Below, one piece after another: positions 33,540 to 43,426 of a stretch of 64,000 nucleotides of DNA. Under the pieces are notes generated by a model. It did no database searches. It was not told the DNA's origin and worked only from the letters and a program-made list of their open reading frames with translations. Position 1 is the first letter of the stretch, and each line of letters begins with the position of its first letter. A program made the translations under genes and the position numbers. Source of the stretch: Haladaptatus salinisoli (lineage in GTDB: Archaea; Halobacteriota; Halobacteria; Halobacteriales; Haladaptataceae); assembly GCF_020614375.1 (NCBI RefSeq), contig NZ_CP085327.1, positions 434,001 to 498,000 of the forward strand. The letters are read 5' to 3'.

Positions 33540-34877
33540 GTGGCCGACGTGACCATCTCGTACGAAGGCGGCACCCTGCGGGTCGAGACCGAACGCGACC
33601 TGCCGTTCACCGAACCCGACCCGCGCTCGAAGACCCGGCGCGCCCCCGCCTTCCGCTACGCCGCCCTCCGCGATTTTCTCGACGAACGCGACGTTTCGAC
33701 CGACGACTCCGTCCTCGACCTACCGAAACTCCCGCGACTGCTCTCGGCCTACGAACTTCGGGAGTATCAGGCGAACGCCCTCGATTCGTGGGACGACGCT
33801 CGCCGACGAGGGGTGCTCGAACTCCCGACGGGGAGCGGAAAGACGGTCATCGGGGTGAAGGCCATCGAGCGGTGTCAGACTCCGACGCTCGTCGTCGTTC
33901 CGACCATCGATCTGCTCGAACAGTGGCGGCGGGTGCTCGAAACGGAGTTCGACACGCCCATCGGCCAACTCGGGGGCGGCGAACAGAACGTCGAAGCCCT
34001 CACCGTCTCGACCTACGACTCGGCGTACCTCCGGGCGGACGACATCGGCGACCGGTTCGGCCTCGCCGTCTTCGACGAGGTTCACCACCTCGGCGGCGAG
34101 GGCTACCGCGAAATCGCCCGCCTGCTCGCCGCCCCCGCCCGGATGGGGCTGACGGCGACGTTCGAACGACCGGACGGCGCACACGAGGTCGTCGGCGACC
34201 TCGTCGGCCCGAAGGTGTTCGACGTCGACGTGGACGAACTCGCGGGCGAGTACCTCGCGCCGTACGACGTCAAACGGATGACGGTCGAACTCACGCCCGA
34301 GGAGCGCGACCGGTACGAGCGAGAGCAGGGCGTGTTCACCGACTACCTCGCCAAGTCGAACATCCGGATGCAGAGCGGAAGCGACTATCAGGAACTCGTC
34401 AAACGGTCGGGCAACGACCCGGAGGCCCGCGAAGCCCTCCTCGCCAAGCAGCGCGCGCGCGACATCATGATGAACAGCGACGCGAAGGTGGCGACGCTCG
34501 CCGATATCCTCGACAACCACTGCGACGACCGAGTCATCGTCTTCACGGCGCACAACGACCTCGTCTATCGCCTCTCCGAGCGATTTCTGATTCCGGCCGT
34601 CACGCACCAGACGCCGACCGCGGAGCGCCGGGAGGTACTCGACCGATTCCGGCGCGGGGAGTACTCGCGCGTGGTCACGTCGAACGTGTTGGACGAGGGC
34701 GTGGACGTGCCCGACGCCAACGTGGCCGTCGTCCTCTCGGGGAGCGGGAGCGAGCGCGAGTTCACACAGCGTCTCGGGCGAATTCTGCGGGAGAAGGGAG
34801 ACGGCGGGCGCGCCATCCTGTACGAGGTCGTGACCGAGGAGACCGCGGAAGTTCGCGTCGCTAACCGACGGCGATAG
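33540..34877 (+). CDS. XPB/ERCC3-like DNA helicase
   Basis: 445 residues of the archaeal XPB family: superfamily 2 helicase with an N-terminal damage-recognition-like domain (about 1-75), Walker A LPTGSGKT (about 95-102), DEVH box FDEVHHL (about 177), motif III GLTATF and motif VI QRLGRILR. Archaeal XPB pairs with the nuclease Bax1 in a helicase-nuclease complex for bubble-DNA processing; Bax1 is encoded just downstream. The GTG at 33540 gives a normal archaeal XPB length. Its stop abuts the stop of the reverse-strand lipoprotein gene. Confidence 0.93.
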   Translation: MADVTISYEGGTLRVETERDLPFTEPDPRSKTRRAPAFRYAALRDFLDERDVSTDDSVLDLPKLPRLLSAYELREYQANALDSWDDARRRGVLELPTGSGKTVIGVKAIERCQTPTLVVVPTIDLLEQWRRVLETEFDTPIGQLGGGEQNVEALTVSTYDSAYLRADDIGDRFGLAVFDEVHHLGGEGYREIARLLAAPARMGLTATFERPDGAHEVVGDLVGPKVFDVDVDELAGEYLAPYDVKRMTVELTPEERDRYEREQGVFTDYLAKSNIRMQSGSDYQELVKRSGNDPEAREALLAKQRARDIMMNSDAKVATLADILDNHCDDRVIVFTAHNDLVYRLSERFLIPAVTHQTPTAERREVLDRFRRGEYSRVVTSNVLDEGVDVPDANVAVVLSGSGSEREFTQRLGRILREKGDGGRAILYEVVTEETAEVRVANRRR

Positions 34878-35264
34878 CTACTTCAGGTCGAGGTCGACGC
34901 TCGTCCGCGAGGCGTTGTCGTACTTCGAGTAGTCGACCGGTAACACGACGGAGATATCCTTCGACTCGCCGCCCGGGACGGTCACTTTCGTCCGCTTTTC
35001 GTGGACCGAGTCGTCGATGGTGACGGACGTCTCGAGCGTCGCGGAGTCCTTCTTCTCGCCCTTGTTCCGCACGGTGACGACCACGACGAGCTTTCCTTTC
35101 TCCCCCTTCTCGACGCTGATATCCTGGTTCACCAGCGTTCCGGACCGCTTTCTGTCGCCGTCGCCGCTTCGTTGACCGCCGCCGCCGAGAATCGTCGCGC
35201 ACCCGCCGGTCGAGGCGAGCGTCGCGGCGAGACCGAACCGCTGGAGGGCTTTTCGTCTTCGCAT
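34878..35264 (-). CDS. Putative lipoprotein
   Basis: 128 residues. Twin-arginine-like MRRRKALQRFGL start, hydrophobic stretch and lipobox STGGC, so it is exported and lipid-anchored. The mature part has a disordered Gly/Arg/Asp linker and one Ig-like beta domain (KLVVVVTVRNKGEKKDSATLETSVTI) of the type used in archaeal surface proteins. A Shine-Dalgarno-like GAGGAGGGGG precedes ATG 35264. It sits in reverse orientation between the XPB and Bax1 genes, which are neighbours in other archaea. Function unknown. Confidence 0.75.
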   Translation of the reverse strand: MRRRKALQRFGLAATLASTGGCATILGGGGQRSGDGDRKRSGTLVNQDISVEKGEKGKLVVVVTVRNKGEKKDSATLETSVTIDDSVHEKRTKVTVPGGESKDISVVLPVDYSKYDNASRTSVDLDLK

Positions 35265-35340
35265 ACCCCCTCCTCTCGGGCGACCGGAATGAATCTTCTC
35301 ATTCAGATTCCTTTTGTACGCTCCGCGCCTACCGGGAATC

Positions 35341-36846
35341 GTGCTCACGAAAGACCTGCTCCGCGTCTCGCGCGCCGGGGGAGGCTATCACCCGCAGTTC
35401 GCCGGGCGCGAACACCGCCCGCTGGCCGCGCGCGTCCTCGGCACGTACCAGGGTCACGTCGGCGAACCGCGTTCTCGGCTTCGGTCTGCGCTCGCCGACC
35501 TCGAAACGGACGCCCCGGACTTCAAACTCGTCCGGGGATTCGCCAAACTGCTCGAACGCGAGGCGGTCTTCGAAACGCGGGCCGCCGTTCCGCCGGAGCG
35601 CGCCCGGAAAGTCGCGTTCGAGGAGGCGGAAGCGGTCGGCGTGGCCGACGACGTCGACCGCACGACCGCGCTTCGTCGGGCGGCGGAGCGCCTCGGCTCG
35701 ACGCCGGACGACATTTCGGAGTCGCTGTACGCCGACCTGGAGGAGCGCCAACTCCTCGCCGCCTTCGACCCGCGCTGGAGTCCCGACGAACTCGTCGCCC
35801 AGTACAACCTCTCGCTCGCCCAGACCGCGCTGTTCGACGCGACCGAACTCCGCGTCCGGAGTTCGAACCCGAAGGCGCTCGTCTCCGCCGTCAAACGACT
35901 GCGGCTGATGTACGAGATTCGGAAGACCGACGCCGGACGCGAGGTGATCGTCACCGGCCCCGACGCGCTCTTTCGCTCGACGCGCCGGTACGGAACCCGG
36001 TTCGCGCGCCTCCTCCGAACCGTGGCGAAGGCGAACGAGTGGCACCTCGCGGCGACCGTCGACGACTACGGAACCGAGCGCGAACTCGTCCTCACCGACG
36101 CCGACCCCGTGCGCGCACCCGGAACCGAACCGGTGAGCGACGTGTCGTTCGACAGCGGCGTCGAACGGGAATTCGCCGCCCGGTTCGAGGCGCTCGGGTT
36201 GGACTGGAACCTCGTGCGCGAACCGGAACCGCTCGAGGCGGGCGCGAAGGTGATGATTCCGGACTTCGCGTTCGACTACGAGCACGCCGACTTTCGGCTC
36301 TTCTTCGAGGTGATGGGCTTCTGGACGCCGGAGTACGTCGAGAAGAAGCTCTCCCAACTCGACACGGTCGAGGACGTGGAACTGCTCGTGGCTGTGGACG
36401 AGTCCCTCGGCGTGGGCGAGGAGATAGCGGCGCGCGACCACCGGGCCATCCCCTACTCCGGCGGGCGAATCCGCGTCAAGGACGTGCGCGACGCACTCCG
36501 GCGCTACGAGGACGAACTCGTCGCGGAGAGCGCCGACTCGCTCCCGGACGAACTCGCGCCGGACGCCGACGCCATTTCGTTGACCGACCTCGCCGCCCGG
36601 CACGGCGTGAGCGAGGACGCGCTCGCCGACAAGGAGTTTCCGGAGCACGAGCGAGTCGGGCGGACGCTGGTTCGTCCCGCCGTCCTCGCCGCGCTGGCCG
36701 ACGACATCGAGGACGGCATGGCGTACTCGGAGGTCGAAGGACTACTCGCCGACTCCGGCATCGAAGACGCCAGCGCCGTGCTCTCGGAACTGGGCTACTC
36801 CGTCGAGTGGGAGGGGCTGAGCGGCGGGACGGTCAGGGAGCGTTAG
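35341..36846 (+). CDS. bax1: Bax1 nuclease (DUF790), partner of XPB
   Basis: 501 residues of DUF790. In characterised archaea Bax1 binds XPB, switches on its helicase activity and cuts bubble DNA. The C-terminal half carries a PD-(D/E)xK-like nuclease core (MIPDFAFDYEHADFRLFFEVMGFWTPEYVEKKL), with Asp/Glu/Lys in the expected order. The last 80 residues form helical repeats. GTG 35341 begins the conserved VLTKDLLRVSR. The gene is separated from XPB by one reversed lipoprotein gene, so it needs its own promoter. Confidence 0.9.
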   Translation: MLTKDLLRVSRAGGGYHPQFAGREHRPLAARVLGTYQGHVGEPRSRLRSALADLETDAPDFKLVRGFAKLLEREAVFETRAAVPPERARKVAFEEAEAVGVADDVDRTTALRRAAERLGSTPDDISESLYADLEERQLLAAFDPRWSPDELVAQYNLSLAQTALFDATELRVRSSNPKALVSAVKRLRLMYEIRKTDAGREVIVTGPDALFRSTRRYGTRFARLLRTVAKANEWHLAATVDDYGTERELVLTDADPVRAPGTEPVSDVSFDSGVEREFAARFEALGLDWNLVREPEPLEAGAKVMIPDFAFDYEHADFRLFFEVMGFWTPEYVEKKLSQLDTVEDVELLVAVDESLGVGEEIAARDHRAIPYSGGRIRVKDVRDALRRYEDELVAESADSLPDELAPDADAISLTDLAARHGVSEDALADKEFPEHERVGRTLVRPAVLAALADDIEDGMAYSEVEGLLADSGIEDASAVLSELGYSVEWEGLSGGTVRER

Positions 36847-37351
36847 ATGTCGCGCCGTCGTCCCTGCGGCACGAGCGACTGGAGTTCGCCGTGGAGGAAT
36901 AGCCCGACGCCGAGGGGTTCTCGCTCGCCCGCGAGTTCGTGGGCCGCGATGAGGTAGCCCCAGTCGCCGTCCCAGTCGAGTTCCTGGTCCTCGCCGCGCG
37001 CGAAGCGCCGCGCCCGTTCGCGGTCGAGTTCGACGACGTTCCTCGTCGCGCGCCGCCCGAACCGCTGGGCCGCGTTCGTCGTCGGCTTCCAGTGCTCCTG
37101 TCGCGTGCGGAGGAACGTCATCCCGAGCGCTTCGATGCGAACCGGCGAGTCGAGGTCGCCGCGGAGCACCCACACCTTCCCCTTTCCCTTCTCCCAGAAC
37201 GAGCAGTCGTCGAACGTCTCCGGGGGGATACCGAACCGCTCGTCCCACCAGTCGAGCACCTCCTCCCTGGTCGCGCGACCCGACACCTCGCGCTCGTCCG
37301 CGGTGGCGGGGAGGCGGTCGAATCGCTGGCCGTCGTTCGTCGGTTCGTCGG

Positions 37352-37355
<4 letters not shown>
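36843..37355 (-). CDS. Partner protein of the RNA m5C methyltransferase (PUA-like)
   Basis: 170 residues. The segment DDCSFWEKGKGKVWVLRGD followed by MTFLRTRQEHWKPTTNAAQRFG resembles the PUA-like part found in NOL1/NOP2/Sun methyltransferases. The GTG start overlaps the methyltransferase stop by 4 bases, so the pair is made together. A two-gene split of catalytic and RNA-binding parts is the simplest reading, but the RNA-binding role is inferred. Confidence 0.72.
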
Positions 37356-38257
<902 letters not shown>

Positions 38258-38353
38258 TACTCGGACGTGCGAGCGAGAGGCGTTTGTGGGTTTCGGAGCG
38301 TCCCTCGCGACTCCGCCCGCGCAATTAAGTGGAATCCGGCCGAATTATCGCGT

Positions 38354-39100
38354 ATGACCAACGTAACCGTGGTCGCGGACGACGTGGAACTGGACGCGCC
38401 GACGCTGGTCGAGGGACTGCCGGGGCTGGGTCTGGTCGGAAAGATCGCCACGGACCACCTCGTCGAGGAGTTCGACATGACCTACTACGCGGGAATCGAC
38501 TGCGACGGCATCCCGCAGATAGCGGTGTACCAGGGCGGCGACCGGGAGCTACTCCCGCCGGTTCGGCTCTACGCCGACGAGGAGCGGGACCTCGTCGCGC
38601 TGCGGAGCGACGTGCCCGTCTCGTCGGACGCCGCGCCCGAGTTCGCCAGCTGCGTCACCTCGTGGATAGAGTCGAACGACGCCACGCCGCTGTTCCTGAG
38701 CGGTCTCCCGCACCAGAAGCAGCCGGACGAGGTGCCCAGCCTGTACGGCGTCGCGACCGGCGACGCCGGAACCCTGCTCGACGACCACGACATCGGCGCG
38801 CCGGACGAGACGGGCGCGGTCAGCGGCCCGACCGGGGCGCTCCTCCACCACGCCGGGAAGGAGGAACTCGACGCCGTCGGCCTCGTCGTGCAGTCCGACC
38901 CGCAGTTCCCCGACCCGGAGGCGGCCCGCATCCTCATCGAGAAGGGCATCGGTCCCCTCGCGGACGTCGAGGTGAACACGGACGACCTCGTGGAGCGCGC
39001 CGAGGACATCCGCGAGCAGAAAGAGCAACTCGCCCAGCGGATGCAGCAGGCCGAGTCGGAGGAGAGTTCGCAGGCGCAACCGCTTCGGATGTTCCACTGA
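38354..39100 (+). CDS. Proteasome assembly chaperone family (PAC2) protein
   Basis: 248 residues of the PAC2/PbaB-type family: LVEGLPGLGLVGKIATDHLV at the start, an alpha/beta phosphorylase-like fold, GPTGALLHHAG in the middle, and an acidic/Gln-rich helical tail. Archaeal PbaA/PbaB homologues bind the 20S proteasome or its alpha subunits. The regulatory ATPase PAN is also in this window (about 18 kb away). TATA-like AATTATCGC precedes the ATG. Role by homology only. Confidence 0.87.
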   Translation: MTNVTVVADDVELDAPTLVEGLPGLGLVGKIATDHLVEEFDMTYYAGIDCDGIPQIAVYQGGDRELLPPVRLYADEERDLVALRSDVPVSSDAAPEFASCVTSWIESNDATPLFLSGLPHQKQPDEVPSLYGVATGDAGTLLDDHDIGAPDETGAVSGPTGALLHHAGKEELDAVGLVVQSDPQFPDPEAARILIEKGIGPLADVEVNTDDLVERAEDIREQKEQLAQRMQQAESEESSQAQPLRMFH

Positions 39101-39148
39101 ACCTTTTACGACGGTCGAGCGTAGCGAATCGGAACCTCCGGTCGCGGT

Positions 39149-39557
39149 TCACTCACCGCTGGCGTTCGGCGGGACGGTCACCCACTCCGAGTCCGGCGCG
39201 GAGCGCCGGACTACCTTCACCTTCGATTCGCGGACGTCGTCGCCGTCGAAATCGCGGCTCGTTTCGCACACCAACGAAAACGTGCGGTTCTCGTCCGCCG
39301 GAACGACGAATCGCTGCTCTATCGCGCGTCGAAACCCCTCCCCTCGGAACGCTATCTCCCACCGGAGGTGAACGCGCGCCGTTTCGGTCTCCTCGCCTCT
39401 CTAATTCGGCGATCAGCACGAAACGTCCCGGCTCGAATCCGTGTACCTCCGCGGATTCGATCGTAAATCGAGGTTTCTCCGCGTCCTTCGTAATCTTCGC
39501 ACAGCCGGACAGCACGGGGTAAGCGAGGGCCGTAGATAGCAGGCGGCGACGTTTCAT
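39149..39557 (-). pseudogene. Lipoprotein gene with an internal frameshift
   Basis: The frame opens with MKRRRLLSTALAYPVLSGC (lipobox LSGC) and continues to FVLIAEL. There (about 39395-39405) a one-base shift is needed: the neighbouring frame then reads RGEETETARVHLRWEIAF and runs with normal acidic composition to PPNASGE and a TGA at 39149. Reading on in the original frame gives an Arg-rich shadow sequence. So a roughly 135-residue lipoprotein is broken by one extra base in the run AGAGAGG, either a true pseudogene, phase variation or a sequencing error. Function unknown. Confidence 0.75.
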
Positions 39558-39690
39558 GAGGCGGTTTTTTCGAACCGGTTCGAATACGTGCCATTTTCCA
39601 AACGAAATCGGTACGTCGCGCGATGCGCGTTTCGTCGCTCGCTCGGCGGAAAGCGTCGGTCTTTTCCACGCCAACCGCGTTCGAACGACC

Positions 39691-39840
39691 ATGACCGACA
39701 GCGAAGACGCCGACCTACAGCAGTTCCTCCGCGACGCGGACAAGGTGTACTCCGAGTACGAGAAGGGCTACATGGACGCCGACGCCGCCCTGTCGGTGCT
39801 CCGCGACCACCTCGACGCGCTCCGAGCGCAGGTCGAGTGA
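39691..39840 (+). CDS. 49-residue acidic helical protein
   Basis: 49 residues, very acidic, two helices (LQQFLRDADKVYSEYEKG and ADAALSVLRDHLDALRAQV). It starts at ATG 39691 after an AT-richer leader. Halophilic amino acid composition supports a real gene. It precedes the aminotransferase by 61 bases on the same strand. I recognise no family. Confidence 0.68.
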   Translation: MTDSEDADLQQFLRDADKVYSEYEKGYMDADAALSVLRDHLDALRAQVE

Positions 39841-39901
39841 CCGAACGGGGTCGCCCCGAGAGGAGAAGAATTATCGCACCGGGTTCCGTCGTTTCGGGCG
39901 T

Positions 39902-41023
39902 ATGACCGGCTTTTCGGACAGGGTCGAACGCGTATCGATAAGCGGCATCCGGAAGGTGTTCGAGGCCGCGGGCGAGGACGCCATCAACCTCGGCATCGGA
40001 CAACCCGACTTCCCGACGCCGGACCACGCCCGGCGGGCCGCGCTCGACGCCATCGAATCGGGCGCGACCGACGCTTACACGCCGAACAAGGGATTCCCGG
40101 AGCTTCGGGACGCCATCAGCGCGAAACACGAGCGGGACAACGACCTCGACGTCCCGCCGGAGAACGTCATCGCCACGGCGGGCGGGAGCGAAGCCCTCCA
40201 CATCGCGATCGAGGCGCACGTCGACCCCGGCGAGGAGGTCATCTTTCCCGACCCCGGATTCGTCTCCTACGACGCGCTGACGAAGATCGCGGGCGGCGAA
40301 CCCCGACCCGTCGTGCTCCGGGAGGACCTCACGCTCGACCCCGCGGCGGTCGAGGACGCCATCACGGACGACACCGCCGCGTTCGTCGTCAACAGCCCCG
40401 CGAACCCGACCGGGGCGGTCCAGAGCGAGGAGGATATGCGGGAGTTCGCCCGCATCGCCGACGAGCACGACGTGCTCTGCATCTCCGACGAGGTGTACGA
40501 ACACATCGTCTTCGACGGCGACCACCACTCGCCCATGCAGTTCGCCGAGTCCGACAACGTCGTCGTCGTCAACGCCTGTTCGAAATCCTACTCGATGACC
40601 GGGTGGCGACTCGGCTGGGTCGCCGGAAGCGAGCGCCGAATCGAGCGAATGCTCCGCGTCCACCAGTACGTGCAGGCCTGCGCGAGCGCCCCGGCGCAGT
40701 TCGCCGCGGAGGCCGCCCTCACCGGTCCGCAGGACCCCGTCGACGAGATGGTCGCCGCCTTCGAGGAGCGCCGGGACGTGCTCTTGGACGGTCTCTCCGA
40801 CATCGGTCTCGAAACGCCGACGCCCTCCGGCGCGTTCTACGCCATGCCGAAGGTTCCCGAGGGGTGGGTGGACGAGGTGCTCTCGCGCGGCGTCATCGTC
40901 GTCCCCGGCGACGCCTTCGGCGAGGGCGGCGCGGGCTACGCCCGCATCTCCTACGCGACCGGTATCGAAGAGATCGAAACGGCGCTCGAAGTGATGGGTG
41001 AGGCGGCGCGCGCGGTTCGGTAA
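39902..41023 (+). CDS. Class I/II pyridoxal-phosphate aminotransferase
   Basis: 373 residues of fold-type I PLP aminotransferases, aspartate/aromatic type. Visible: NLGIGQPDF, YTPNKGFPELR, NSPANPTGAV (substrate/PLP pocket), SDEVYEHIVF and the Schiff-base Lys228 in ACSKSYSMTGWRLGW. The C-terminal Arg (GAGYARISYA) that binds the substrate carboxylate is present. Likely acts on aspartate, alanine or aromatic amino acids; not decidable from sequence. Confidence 0.93.
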   Translation: MTGFSDRVERVSISGIRKVFEAAGEDAINLGIGQPDFPTPDHARRAALDAIESGATDAYTPNKGFPELRDAISAKHERDNDLDVPPENVIATAGGSEALHIAIEAHVDPGEEVIFPDPGFVSYDALTKIAGGEPRPVVLREDLTLDPAAVEDAITDDTAAFVVNSPANPTGAVQSEEDMREFARIADEHDVLCISDEVYEHIVFDGDHHSPMQFAESDNVVVVNACSKSYSMTGWRLGWVAGSERRIERMLRVHQYVQACASAPAQFAAEAALTGPQDPVDEMVAAFEERRDVLLDGLSDIGLETPTPSGAFYAMPKVPEGWVDEVLSRGVIVVPGDAFGEGGAGYARISYATGIEEIETALEVMGEAARAVR

Positions 41024-41246
41024 TCGAACCCCTCCCCTTCTGCGAGCGGTCCCCCGCTTTCGCCGTCGCGGCGATGCGGTGCGGTCGCGCGACGATAATC
41101 GCCGGTGGATTCGACGCCGCGGACGGACATCCGTCGTTGGGACGGTGGAAATCACCTTCCGCGTTTACGAATCAAGTTCTCGAATCGACTGAACGGATAA
41201 AACGACCGCCGCTACTGAAATCGCTCCTTGCCGTTCTCCCGCCGAC

Positions 41247-41714
41247 ATGGAGTCATCACCAGCGTCGAACGCCCTCGTGGCGGTCGTCGTCGCGGGACTC
41301 GTGATGAGCGTCGGCGGACACGCGCTCCCGCTTTTCGGCGCGGACGGCGTTCACCCGAGCCAGAACCGCACGGAAACGACGACCCCCTGTCCGACGACCG
41401 AAACGACGGACGGACGACTCGACGAGAATCGAACGACGGTCGGGACGGTGACCGTCGAGACGGAGACGGTCGGTACCCTCACCGAGGGGGACCGCACGGA
41501 GACGACCCAGACTACCCGGACCACCGAGACGACCGATTCGGACGTCTCCGCGACTGACACCACCGAGGGGGAGTTCGTCACGACGGTCACCGCGAACGAA
41601 ACGACGCGAACCGAAACGACCGGCGCGTTCGAAACCGGAACGACCGGGACGCCGGGAACCGACACGCGGACGGAGACGACTCGCTGTCCGACGGTCGGAA
41701 CCGCGTCCCGGTAA
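41247..41714 (+). CDS. Thr-rich secreted/anchored protein
   Basis: 155 residues. One hydrophobic segment near residues 8-26 (signal anchor) is followed by about 120 residues that are nearly all Thr, Glu, Asp, Arg and Gly in repeating ETT-type words. This is an extended stalk likely to be outside the cell and possibly O-glycosylated. Two CPT words (TPCPTT near 47 and RCPTV near the end) bracket the stalk. TATA-like CGGATAAAACG lies about 45 bases upstream. No function known; compare the Thr-rich tail of the LEA14-type protein. Confidence 0.65.
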   Translation: MESSPASNALVAVVVAGLVMSVGGHALPLFGADGVHPSQNRTETTTPCPTTETTDGRLDENRTTVGTVTVETETVGTLTEGDRTETTQTTRTTETTDSDVSATDTTEGEFVTTVTANETTRTETTGAFETGTTGTPGTDTRTETTRCPTVGTASR

Positions 41715-41809
41715 TCCGACCGTTCGTCCGCCCCTCCTTTCGGCCGCTCGCGCGGGACTCCCCTCGTCGGCCTGTGATTTTATCTTCGTCGCAAACGTGA
41801 TTCGATTCG

Positions 41810-42661
41810 ATGCCTCTCTCGCGCCGCGGTTCCGGCGTCGTTCCCGCCGCCCGCGCCGTCGCTTCGCAGGTTCACCCGGTGTTCATGCTCCCGCCCGTCG
41901 CCGCCTCGTGGTTCGGGAGCATGTTGGCCGAGCAGTTCTCGCTCACCACGGGCGCGCTCCACATGATCGCCATCTTCGCCGCGGTCTACACGGCCCACGT
42001 CAAGGACGGCTACGTCGATTTTCACGTCCGCGGTGAGGACGACGACCATCCCCTGACCGCGAAGGGGTGCAAACTCCTGCTCGCCGCCGCGACCGCCCTC
42101 TTCTCCGCCGCCCTCGCCGGACTCTGGGCGGTCGTCGGCCTCGGCGCGGCGCTCGTCACGCTCCCGACGTGGTTCATCGGCTACTTCCACGCGCCGCAAC
42201 TCGACACGAACCCCGTCACCGCGACGAGCGGCTATCCGTTCGGCATCGCGCTCGCCATCCTCGGCGGCTACTACGTGCAGACCCGAACGTTCGCGCCCGT
42301 CGCCGCCGCGTTCGCCCTCGTCTTCCTCGTGCTCCTCTCGGGCGTGAAGGTCGTCGACGACGCGCAGGACTACGAGTACGACCGCACCATCGCGAAGCGA
42401 ACCGTCGCGGTCGCGCTCGGACGCGAGCGCGCTCGCGTCGCGGCGTTCGCCCTCATGGTGGTCGCCCTGCTCGGCGTCCTCGGCTTCGCCGCGGCGCGGG
42501 TCTTCCCACCGAGTTCCGTCCTCGCGGCGGCGGCGTTCGCGGTCGTCGCGGGTATCGCGTACCGAACCGGGCCGGAACTCGCCACCATGTTGCTCATCCG
42601 CGGGTCGTACGTCTTCCTCGCGCTGCTGCTCGCAGCGGTGTGGTTCCGTCCGCTTTCCTAA
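41810..42661 (+). CDS. UbiA-family prenyltransferase
   Basis: 283 residues, about eight to nine hydrophobic helices. The two Asp-rich prenyl-diphosphate motifs are recognisable: KDGYVDFH near residue 65 and VDDAQDYEYD near 185. UbiA enzymes attach prenyl chains to quinone, haem or lipid acceptors in the membrane. In the first motif the usual NDxxD is KDGYVD, so the acceptor is unclear. No menaquinone genes are next to it. Confidence 0.82.
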   Translation: MPLSRRGSGVVPAARAVASQVHPVFMLPPVAASWFGSMLAEQFSLTTGALHMIAIFAAVYTAHVKDGYVDFHVRGEDDDHPLTAKGCKLLLAAATALFSAALAGLWAVVGLGAALVTLPTWFIGYFHAPQLDTNPVTATSGYPFGIALAILGGYYVQTRTFAPVAAAFALVFLVLLSGVKVVDDAQDYEYDRTIAKRTVAVALGRERARVAAFALMVVALLGVLGFAAARVFPPSSVLAAAAFAVVAGIAYRTGPELATMLLIRGSYVFLALLLAAVWFRPLS

Positions 42662-42690
42662 CACCGTTCCCCGCGAGCGAAGGAGGTCGC

Positions 42691-42871
42691 GTGCCCGACT
42701 GCCCCGACGCGCTCGCGGTCACCGCCGCCGAACCGCTGGTCGCGTACGCCCGCTCGCGCGAAGACGCGGACGAATCCGCGTCGACGAACTCCGCGAGGCG
42801 TTCGGAAATCGATTCGAGGTGGCGTCTTCCGCGTCTCGAAGGGCGTCGGAATGCTCGTCGCTTCCGGATAG
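42691..42871 (+). pseudogene. Decayed 3' end of a class I SAM-dependent methyltransferase
   Basis: Three short in-frame pieces in three different frames, in the right order: CPDALAVTAAEPLVAYARSR (frame of 42691), VDELREAFGNRFEV (from 42780) and VFRVSKGVGMLVASG ending in TAG at 42869. Together they look like the last 50-60 residues of a haloarchaeal class I methyltransferase. At least two indels are needed, so this is a remnant. The rest of 42662-42992 shows nothing else; an SD-like GGGGAG precedes the Nudix gene. Confidence 0.5.
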
Positions 42872-42992
42872 GGTTCGCCGAGCGCGGACGTACCGAGACC
42901 GAGCGACGGCCGGAACGCCGCGACGACCACCGAATCGGACAGCTGGCCGAAATAATACTTACACCCCTCCTCATCGTTTGGGGGAGATACGC

Positions 42993-43418
42993 GTGACCGA
43001 ACCCGCCGTAACCGCCGAGAAAGCCTACGCCTACGTCACCCGCGACTGCGCGCGAACGGAGCTACTCGTGTTCGAACACGCCGACCGAGAGGCGGGCGTG
43101 CAGGTTCCGAAGGGCGGTATCGAGGACGGAGAGGCCCCGCGCGAGGCGGTCGTTCGGGAAGTGAAAGAGGAGAGCGGGCTGACGGAGTTCGAGTCGATAC
43201 GCCGGCTGACGACGGACGTGTGGCACCACCACGAGAAGCCGAAAGCGTACCGCCGCCACTTCTTCCACATCGAGGCCGGCGAGAGCCGCGACGAGTGGCG
43301 ACACACCGTCACGGGCGACGGTGACGACCGGGGCGTCGTCTACAAGTACTTCTGGGTTCACCCCGAAGCGGTGTCGCTCGCGCGGGACATGGACGACTAC
43401 GTCGAGCGGGTGCTGTAG
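42993..43418 (+). CDS. Nudix hydrolase
   Basis: 141 residues with a perfect Nudix box, G-x5-E-x7-REUxEExGU, starting at GGIEDGEA and ending EESGL; it hydrolyses nucleoside-diphosphate-linked compounds with Mg2+. The surrounding VPKGG and the C-terminal WVHPEAV resemble diadenosine/diphosphoinositol-type members, but the substrate is open. GTG 42993 follows a GGGGAG ribosome site at 42981-42986. Confidence 0.9.
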   Translation: MTEPAVTAEKAYAYVTRDCARTELLVFEHADREAGVQVPKGGIEDGEAPREAVVREVKEESGLTEFESIRRLTTDVWHHHEKPKAYRRHFFHIEAGESRDEWRHTVTGDGDDRGVVYKYFWVHPEAVSLARDMDDYVERVL

Positions 43419-43426
43419 TCGGCGCG

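Noticed and set aside
41351..41665. Minus-strand Val/Ser-rich frame in the Thr-rich gene
   Set aside because: Exact complement of the ACG-rich Thr repeats; an expected artefact of repetitive coding.
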